A stretch of 64,000 nucleotides of DNA from Strongyloides papillosus (Eukaryota; Nematoda; Chromadorea; Rhabditida; Strongyloididae): contig SRSI01000004.1 of the NCBI GenBank assembly GCA_005656395.1, positions 1,860,001-1,924,000 on the forward strand. The letters run 5' to 3'. Made by a program: the position numbers and the translations under genes. Shown here piece by piece: positions 57,988 to 64,000 of the stretch. The notes below the pieces were generated by a model. It searched no databases, was not told the DNA's origin, and was given only the letters and a program-made list of their open reading frames with translations. Position 1 is the stretch's first letter. Every line of letters starts with the position of its first letter.

Positions 57988-59381
57988 TGGCGCAGGATCA
58001 GGATTTAAGAGATCTGAGGGAAAGAGTGAAACCTCCAGAAAATCTAGAACAAGCTGAACGAAACATGGAGTACATAAGATTTATAGTTAAGGATGATGTT
58101 AACAAAATGATGACTTTCTTATCCATAGAGGAGTTTGAGAAAGTGCGGATGGAACTAAATTTAATGGGAAAAACGTTAAAAGAAAGTACAGCTGAAGATA
58201 TAGATAAAGCATACATGAGTTCATATGGCAAACTGGTGAAAGAAAATAGGTTTCTGAGTGTGTTAAAATTAAGAGAATTAGTAAGAAATGAAAATGTAGA
58301 GAATACTGATTTGATTAAGAAGATAAACTCGGTGGTGGAGTCGGTAGACAGGAAATTCTTACTAAAAGATGAAGTTGCTGGAATTTTGTATGCTATATCG
58401 TGCAATAAAAAATATGATCTGTGTTTGAAAAAGAAGCTGTTAGATGTATCGAAGGATGAGAGTGTAGAAGAGTGTAAATTACCAGGAAAATGGAGAATTA
58501 AAGTTGAAGATAAAGAGATAAAAGTGAAGGAAGCTTGTTATGAAGTTGAGAAAGGAAGGTTTCCAAGTATAGTTGAATTGAAGGAAACGTTTAAGTTTTT
58601 TGATGAATTGATAAACAAAGAAGAGAGGAAGAGTGAAATAGAAGTTAACAAAGTTTTCCAAAGAAATAAATTAAATGTGAAGTGCCACCATTGCCAAAAA
58701 TTGGGTCATATCATGAAGGAATGTTGGATCAAACATCCTGAATTGAGAACCAAGAACAAGAGAAGAGTCTATGATAATAAGAAAGGTAATTATGTGAAGG
58801 CAAAAAAAGTGGAAAACAATGTTTTTGATGAGGAAGAAGAAAACGATGATGAAGACTGTAATAATGTAATGATGATTGGTTTAGTTGAAGGAGATCAAAA
58901 GATCATGATGAGAACAGTCATAAAATTTGGAAATGATACAATTGATAAGGAAATGGAAGCAGATACAGGGTGTCAAAATACTATTGTACCTGATACATGG
59001 TTAAATGAAAATCAACTGAGAGAGCTCAATGAGAGTCAATTCAAATTTATAAAGGGTGTAGGAGGAGGAAAGAAGAAAGTTTTAGGAAACTTAAAATGTA
59101 AACTAGAAGTAATTAGTAAAAATGGTGTGAGTAAAGAAATTGAAACTGAATTGATGATTATTGAGGACTTACAAGATGCATTGTTAGGAAGAAAAGATTT
59201 ATATAGACTGAAGTTATTAGATGATCTTCAATCAATGGCAGTGAAGGTAATTTCGGTAGAGGAGGACAAGCATTTAGATAAGGAAGTTTTAGATTTCAAA
59301 AAGAAAATTTCCTATCTTAACGTCAAATTCACCGGGACATGTCAAAGGAGTACTGCTGAAGATAAAGAAGAAAAAAGATAG
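57987..59381 (+). CDS. Retrotransposon Gag and protease frame
   Basis: 464 codons. The N-terminal half is charged and helical as in Gag capsid regions. A single CCHC zinc knuckle, CHHCQKLGHIMKEC, lies at about residues 233-246 (nucleocapsid, RNA binding), followed by a basic stretch. An aspartic protease follows with the active site ADTGC (Asp326) and a later LLGRKDL block typical of the flap/C-terminal part of retroviral-type proteases. Translation starts at the LTR/PBS junction. It stops at TAG 59379-59381; the reverse transcriptase continues in the +1 frame, which is open from 59293, so a frameshift would have to occur between 59293 and 59381. Confidence 0.9.
   Translation: MAQDQDLRDLRERVKPPENLEQAERNMEYIRFIVKDDVNKMMTFLSIEEFEKVRMELNLMGKTLKESTAEDIDKAYMSSYGKLVKENRFLSVLKLRELVRNENVENTDLIKKINSVVESVDRKFLLKDEVAGILYAISCNKKYDLCLKKKLLDVSKDESVEECKLPGKWRIKVEDKEIKVKEACYEVEKGRFPSIVELKETFKFFDELINKEERKSEIEVNKVFQRNKLNVKCHHCQKLGHIMKECWIKHPELRTKNKRRVYDNKKGNYVKAKKVENNVFDEEEENDDEDCNNVMMIGLVEGDQKIMMRTVIKFGNDTIDKEMEADTGCQNTIVPDTWLNENQLRELNESQFKFIKGVGGGKKKVLGNLKCKLEVISKNGVSKEIETELMIIEDLQDALLGRKDLYRLKLLDDLQSMAVKVISVEEDKHLDKEVLDFKKKISYLNVKFTGTCQRSTAEDKEEKR
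57988..58002 (+). promoter_or_regulatory. Putative tRNA primer-binding site, inside the gag start
   Basis: TGGCGCAGGATCAGG directly follows the LTR; a PBS normally begins TGG, pairing with the CCA end of a tRNA. The matching tRNA was not identified. The A of the gag ATG is the last LTR base and the TG is the first two PBS bases, so the PBS is coding sequence. Confidence 0.65.
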
Positions 59382-60276
59382 AACTAAATATTTTTGTAAA
59401 CCTCGTGAATATAAAAGTGATGTGTTAAAAGATTTAGTAAATAAAAAAATTGAGTATTATATAGAACAGGGTATTTTTGAGCCGATTATGTACAGTGATG
59501 AGGCATATCCAATAGTGCCGGTATTAAAAGGTTTAAGTAAAGTGAAAGATCAAACGAAGTTAACGATAGACAATGTGAGAATTACTGGTGATTTCAGTCT
59601 ATACAACAAAGGCTTGGAGATACCATCGGTAAGAATAAAAACGGTTAACGGTGAGTTAGAAAAAATTAATAAAATACGAGGAAGAGGTGAACTAATATAT
59701 TCTATTTTTGATTTGAGTGATGGATACACAGCGTTGGAAATGGAGCCTGGGACAAGAACGGTACTGAGTACTCCGAAAGGACTAATGTTGATGAAGAGAT
59801 TAAGTCAAGGGTTGGCCCCAGCTCCTGCATTATATTCAATGTTTATGGAAAATAAAGTAGTATCCGTAATAGAAAGCATGATAAAGAAAAGAAATTTGGA
59901 GAACAGGGTGCAAATTCTTAATATTATGGATGATTTAATGGTAGTTTCTAGAAGTAAAGAAGACAACAAAGATGTAGTAGAAATGTTAGGTAGAATTCCA
60001 GAAGATCTAAACGTTAGGGTAAACATCAAGAAAGTGAAAATAAATAAAAAAGAAGTTGAATTTTGTGGAGTTTGGTTGTCACAATCGGGGTATACAGTGA
60101 AAATGGGTAGAGTAGAAAAGTTATTGGCTATGAGGGTACCTCAAAATGCTTCTCAGTTAAAGAGTTTCTTAGGCTTATGTAATACAATGATAAGATTTGT
60201 AAAGGATTTAGCATTATATAAAAGAAAGTTAGAAAAAAAAACTGAATGGTATAAGAACAAAGAAAGAAGCACATAA
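59293..60276 (+). CDS. Retrotransposon reverse transcriptase frame (+1 relative to gag)
   Basis: Open from 59293 to TAA at 60274-60276. It has no ATG near the start, which fits expression as a fusion rather than independent initiation. The reverse transcriptase blocks are visible: YYIEQGIFEPI, YPIVPVLK, FDLSDGYTALEMEP (first catalytic Asp), LSQGLAPAPALYSMFM, the IMDD active-site box (YxDD in most relatives), VEFCGVWLS, and the LKSFLGLCN block that begins the link to RNase H. The frame ends just after this link; RNase H continues another +1 step on. A nine-A run at 60233-60241 in the overlap is a likely site for slippage or for an assembly error. Confidence 0.88.
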   Translation: MSKRKFPILTSNSPGHVKGVLLKIKKKKDRTKYFCKPREYKSDVLKDLVNKKIEYYIEQGIFEPIMYSDEAYPIVPVLKGLSKVKDQTKLTIDNVRITGDFSLYNKGLEIPSVRIKTVNGELEKINKIRGRGELIYSIFDLSDGYTALEMEPGTRTVLSTPKGLMLMKRLSQGLAPAPALYSMFMENKVVSVIESMIKKRNLENRVQILNIMDDLMVVSRSKEDNKDVVEMLGRIPEDLNVRVNIKKVKINKKEVEFCGVWLSQSGYTVKMGRVEKLLAMRVPQNASQLKSFLGLCNTMIRFVKDLALYKRKLEKKTEWYKNKERST

Positions 60277-62161
60277 ATTTGAAAAGTTTAATGAAGAGGA
60301 GATAAAAGCTTTTGAAGAATTAATGAAAATTATCAGTAAAAAAATGATAGAAAATAGCTTAATTGATGCAAAAGAAATTTTAGAGTATAGAATACAGTCA
60401 GATGCTTCAGATGAAGCTGTTGGTTCATTGTTAGAAGCAAAAGTAAGAACTGATGATGGTATGAAATGGCTTCCAATTGAATGTCATAGTAGGTGTTTTC
60501 AAGGTAGTCAAAAGAAATGGCCAATTCAACATAAGGAGGCATTCGGACTCTATGATGCAGTAAAAAGATGGTTTGGAAGAATAATTGGAATGAAAACAAC
60601 ACTGGTTACTGATCATGAAAGTCTATCAAAAGTATTTTCTCCAGGTCCAAATGGACTAGTGAATAAGACCTATAGTGCTAGAATTTGGCGATGGGCTCAA
60701 TTTTTATTAAGTGTTGGTAATTTAGAAGTAGCATATAGAGGTCAAAAAGCAGTAGCATTTGCGGACTGTTTATCTAGATTAACGGATGCAGATAGTTTGT
60801 GTGATGAAGAAGACGAAATAATTGTGGCTAACCATGTAAATTTGTTGGAGAAAAGAACATTTACAAATGAAGAAGTTAAAGAAGTAGCGAAATGTGATGT
60901 AGAGTACCAAAGTTGGGTGCAAGAGATAGAAAAAAATGAAATCCCTGTAGTTTTCAGAAAGCAAGATGATGTACATGTGGAGAAAGGTTTAATCAAAGTT
61001 GGTGTAAAAACAGTATTACCATATGATATGCAGAAAGAAATGATAAATATTGCCCACGAAACACATATGGGGAAGAGAGGGATTAAATATCGTTTAGAAA
61101 GAGAGTTTTGGTGGCCAACAATGTTAAAAGATATTGAAACTGTATGTTCAACATGTGAATATTGTATACGATATATGAGATCAGCGAATAAGACTGAAAA
61201 ACGGTGGGAGGATGCTAATTATTTCCTACAACGTATTCACATGGATCAAGGTCAGTTTTATAATACAAACAGCAGTTTTCTAGTAATGAGAGATGCATTC
61301 ACTGGATATGTACATGGGAAAATTGTTAATTCGGAGAGACCAAAAGAAGCTATTGAATTCATAAATGAGATTGAACGTTTCTTTGGAACAATTTCAACAA
61401 TTGTGGTGGATCAACAGAGAAGTTTAGTATCAAATGAGATGAAGAGTAGTTTTCCGGAAAAACAGTTTTTACTGGTTGGAACAGAAGTACATAAAAGCAA
61501 TAGTCTAGCGGAAACATTAATTAGAGAAATTAAAAAAAGGGCGAGAAAGATGAATTTTGAGAAAGCTAATGGACAAGAAAGACAAATAATCTTGAGAAGA
61601 ATATTAGAGGATATGAATAGAGTTCCATGTGGTAACAATGAATTATCTCCAAACGAAATGATTTTTAACGATAATGTGAATAAAGATAGATTGATGTTGC
61701 AATTCGTAGATAAAGGAAAGGCACCAAAATTTTTGGTTGGTGAAAGAGTTATGTTTCGATTGCAGAGAATGAATTGTTACGAAGAAGCTATTGTTGTAGA
61801 AAATTCAGGATCTCAGATATGTAGATTAAAGAAGATATCAAATGGTAGAGAATATGTCATACATAATGACTGCATACGTAAAAAAATGATTGATAGAAAG
61901 AAAGTTAATGAACAAAATTTAGAAATTTTGTTAGATTCTGAGACAAAAGAAGGTGGAAAAGATGATGAAAGTGGAAAAGATTCCGAAAATACAGTCACAG
62001 AGCTAGATAAAGAAATTAGTGAAGTATTAAAAGAAATGCATAAAAATGAAAAAGTGAGAAATCCAAAAATACCAACAGCTCCTTTTACAATGAGTTTAAG
62101 AAATTCGAAGAGAGATTTTTCCCAGTCGTCTAGAATGTTTACAAAACCGTGGAGAAGCTGA
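60233..62161 (+). CDS. Retrotransposon RNase H and integrase frame (+1 relative to RT)
   Basis: Open from 60233 to TGA 62159-62161. RNase H blocks: QSDASDEAVG, HKEAFGL (catalytic Glu), VTDHESL and FADCLSRL. Integrase: zinc-binding HETH and CSTCEYC (HHCC), then catalytic Asp in HMDQGQF, Asp in VVDQQRS and Glu in SNSLAETLIREI. The usual GHGT-type or SDNG motifs are altered (VVDQQ in place of SDNG), though the Asp remains. A basic C-terminal region with a VGERVMF block follows, and a charged tail. No chromodomain was recognised. Confidence 0.88.
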   Translation, partial: KKKLNGIRTKKEAHKFEKFNEEEIKAFEELMKIISKKMIENSLIDAKEILEYRIQSDASDEAVGSLLEAKVRTDDGMKWLPIECHSRCFQGSQKKWPIQHKEAFGLYDAVKRWFGRIIGMKTTLVTDHESLSKVFSPGPNGLVNKTYSARIWRWAQFLLSVGNLEVAYRGQKAVAFADCLSRLTDADSLCDEEDEIIVANHVNLLEKRTFTNEEVKEVAKCDVEYQSWVQEIEKNEIPVVFRKQDDVHVEKGLIKVGVKTVLPYDMQKEMINIAHETHMGKRGIKYRLEREFWWPTMLKDIETVCSTCEYCIRYMRSANKTEKRWEDANYFLQRIHMDQGQFYNTNSSFLVMRDAFTGYVHGKIVNSERPKEAIEFINEIERFFGTISTIVVDQQRSLVSNEMKSSFPEKQFLLVGTEVHKSNSLAETLIREIKKRARKMNFEKANGQERQIILRRILEDMNRVPCGNNELSPNEMIFNDNVNKDRLMLQFVDKGKAPKFLVGERVMFRLQRMNCYEEAIVVENSGSQICRLKKISNGREYVIHNDCIRKKMIDRKKVNEQNLEILLDSETKEGGKDDESGKDSENTVTELDKEISEVLKEMHKNEKVRNPKIPTAPFTMSLRNSKRDFSQSSRMFTKPWRS

Positions 62162-62172
62162 GAGGAGGGGAA
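62160..62172 (+). promoter_or_regulatory. Polypurine tract
   Basis: GAGAGGAGGGGAA lies directly before the 3' LTR and would prime plus-strand synthesis. It overlaps the integrase stop codon by two bases. Confidence 0.9.
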
Positions 62173-62304
62173 TGATAGATGTAACAAACGATGACTTTTA
62201 ATTGTCATATATAAATACATATTTTCATGAAATAAGTCATTCTTTTTATTATAAGTGTGTAACCATTAAATAAATATATATGTATATTAATATCTAATCT
62301 AACA
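62173..62304 (+). repeat. 3' LTR (132 bp)
   Basis: Same sequence as the 5' LTR as far as read, followed by the duplicated TAATG. Confidence 0.95.
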
Positions 62305-62573
62305 TAATGTAAATTATATTATACAAAAATAACTTGTCAAATAAACAACTATTAGTATGTGTTAATACTTTAGTAAGTATATAGTTCACGAAAAACAATA
62401 GTCAGATATTTAACCACTAAATGTTTGCATTTTGTTATTGTTAAGTCATGGTTATTGATTTATTTTTAACAATAATTTAATAAAATAAAAAACAGATCAC
62501 GTACGATATCCATTTAAAATAGAATTATATACCTCTTAAAATTATTTCTTATAAAAAACTTTTCTTATATTAA

Positions 62574-63545
62574 CCCTTTCGGCCCCAAACTTTTTATAAA
62601 CATAACTTTGTCAATTTTAAAGATAATGAAATGACTTTATACTCATTCGTTAGAAAAGAGCTGACGAAACAACACTACTTAAAATTTAATATGGCGCTAC
62701 TTAATATTAAAGTACAGTAGTTATTTAAAGTAGTGGTAAAATGACTAAATTAGTAGAAATTTTCGAATAACAAATTTATAAAATATATTTACATATAGTT
62801 AGGCGATAAAACAATAAAAAACATTATTATAATAACTTTAGTAAAAATATTTAATGTTTTATACTCGTCTTCTAATAGCCAGTGAGGATGAACCAACAAT
62901 AACCAAGAAGATTCACACGATGATATATTCAAAATAATTAAGTAACCCTTGTTTATTCACGTGCAATAAAAACTAAAAAAGAATTACAATAAGATATTAC
63001 AAATAATCTGCCCAAGTAACCCTTGGTCGACGTTTACAAAAATATATGACTATATCATATAATATTATAGCTTATATACTAATTTTATGTCATCAAGCAA
63101 ATACTACTACTCTTTTTAAATTTTATAATGAAAAATGTCCAATTCTTACGGTATTCTTTTCATAGATATTTTTATAAGAAATAATAAATTTTACAATCAA
63201 ATGGTTGAAATGAAAAATTTTTTTTGGTATATATGCATAATAAAGCTACAGATTGCAAAAGTTTACCAAAAGCAATGAAAATACTTTAGACTTTCCAATG
63301 ATATTTTGTAGATCTAGGTAAAAAGTCCAATTCTTATAACAAAATCAACTTATTTTCTACTGATTAAATGTGCGTAAATATGTTAACTTTTTAGCTACTA
63401 TTCGATAGATAGATTAAATTTTTTTAGAATTTTAATTATTTTATTTAATTTCGCTATTCTTTTTTTACTATATTCGTTATTAAAAAGTAATATTTTAATT
63501 AGAATTTACTCTGTTACGATCAATTTAAGTTTGGGGATGAAAGGG
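62574..63545. mobile_element. piggyBac-like TTAA element, 972 bp, non-autonomous
   Basis: TTAA on both sides (62570-62573 and 63546-63549). Terminal repeats CCCTTTCGGCCCCAAACTT and, inverted at the right, CCCTTTCATCCCCAAACTT. CCC ends with TTAA duplication are the piggyBac hallmark. No transposase frame; the interior contains a doubled AAGTAACCCTTG motif (62940 and 63013). Confidence 0.83.
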
Positions 63546-64000
63546 TTAATATAGCTCTTTCTGAACAAATAAGTTTGCATGTACCAACATTTATATTTGA
63601 TTCTCTTTCTGATACAACAAAATCAAGTCCTTCAGTATTTAAAAGGGGGAAATTTTTTAAATGTGTTTTTTCTAAAGATAACCAAATTTCGTCATCGGTA
63701 TAAATATTAAAAGGATTTAAATTAAAGCGAAGGGCTCCAGAGAATAACACTAGATCTTGTAGTATTACTGTTATATGACTTCTCAAATCATAAAGACTAA
63801 TTTTTTTAATATCGTCACCATCTATAAATATAGTCCCCTCTGCTGGTTTGATCATTCTAAATAATGATAATGTCATGGAACTTTTTCCAGCTCCTGTTCT
63901 TCCAATTATACCGATTTTTTTACCTCCTTCTATATGATGGTTAACATTTTTTACAACTAACTCTAAACTCGGTCTATTTTTGTTAAATAATTTTAAAATA
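63520..64000 (-). pseudogene. ABC transporter class C (MRP-like) second nucleotide-binding domain fragment, degenerate
   Basis: The frame enters from beyond the window end and reads toward lower coordinates. It shows the MRP NBD2 lead-in (NRPSLELVVKNV), an intact Walker A (GRTGAGKSS), the DGDDI and LYDLRSHI blocks, the Q-loop region (ILQD), and LRFNLNP. The signature LSxGQRQL is replaced by INVGTCKL. After SERAI the frame runs into the piggyBac-like element and stops at 63520, before any Walker B (VLDEAT) could appear. Sequence beyond the element, at 62570 and lower, does not resume the domain. The catalytic glutamate and D-loop are therefore missing: probably a pseudogene or a truncated paralogue. 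The remainder of the gene, if any, lies outside the window. Confidence 0.82.

Larger units (their letters stand above)
57856..62304 (+). mobile_element. Ty3/gypsy-type LTR retrotransposon, 4449 bp, recent insertion
   Basis: Bounded by two 132 bp LTRs that read the same at every base I compared, and flanked by TAATG on both sides (57851-57855, 62305-62309). Order of domains is Gag, protease, reverse transcriptase, RNase H, integrase, the Metaviridae order; the integrase lies after RNase H, ruling out Ty1/copia. No envelope-like frame follows the integrase. The coding part is spread over three frames, each shifted +1 from the last, so it is either read by frameshifting or carries single-base damage despite its youth. 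Confidence 0.95.

Noticed and set aside
1..64000. tRNA, rRNA and spliced-leader RNA genes
   Set aside because: I scanned for T-loop GTTCGA-type motifs and known SL-like sequence and found none convincing; a covariance search was not possible.

Overview
The window is nuclear DNA of a very AT-rich nematode, most likely a clade IV parasite of the Strongyloides type. I infer this from the composition, the tiny introns (mostly 37-50 bp, with acceptors of the TTTTAG type), likely spliced-leader acceptors 5-26 nt before several start codons, and the gene content. I could not run any search, so the genus is an inference. Gene density is low. Long AT-rich stretches and transposon debris separate single genes, and nothing looks like an operon.

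Layout. 1.4-4.9 kb: an MGAT2-type N-acetylglucosaminyltransferase, then a membrane-anchored steroid/3-ketoacyl-CoA reductase of the HSD17B12/LET-767 type. 9.2-13.3 kb: a receptor whose secreted Cys-rich ectodomain, transmembrane segment and tyrosine pseudokinase domain join across one 1.2 kb intron; reading through that intron gives a short-tailed receptor instead. 13.5-16.8 kb (minus): a large five-finger GLI-family protein, possibly TRA-1. 19.1-21.8 kb (minus): a two-MAM secreted protein. 22.8-23.3 kb (minus): a small neuropeptide precursor carrying an allatostatin-C-like Cys loop. 25.6-26.6 kb: an adducin head-domain-only protein. 35.7-38.4 kb: intronless Tudor-SN (TSN-1). 38.9-41.7 kb: an ADAM protease with an intact zinc site. 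42.1-43.3 kb (minus): an ARMC10-like armadillo protein. 45.0-47.7 kb (minus): a four-MAM secreted protein. 50.0-50.4 kb: a second allatostatin-C-like precursor. 50.6-51.1 kb (minus): a saposin-like secreted protein. The window ends in a degenerate ABC-C transporter fragment.

Mobile DNA. 28.6-35.3 kb holds two dead mariners, one of them inside a long inverted repeat, plus a 0.94 kb inverted-repeat element. 53.5-63.5 kb is a nest. A second copy of the 0.94 kb element is split by a 1.73 kb hAT-like element (8 bp target duplication) that contains a 97 bp minisatellite. A related hAT-like fragment is split by a 299 bp Tc1-like MITE. Next comes a young Ty3/gypsy-type LTR retrotransposon with identical 132 bp LTRs, then a piggyBac-like (TTAA) element that ends inside the ABC fragment.

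The most unusual items are the pair of allatostatin-C-like neuropeptide genes with nearly the same loop sequence, the receptor pseudokinase with a possible intron-retention switch, the GLI/TRA-1-like protein with eroded fingers, and the layered transposons. In the retrotransposon the gag start codon straddles the LTR/primer-binding-site junction.
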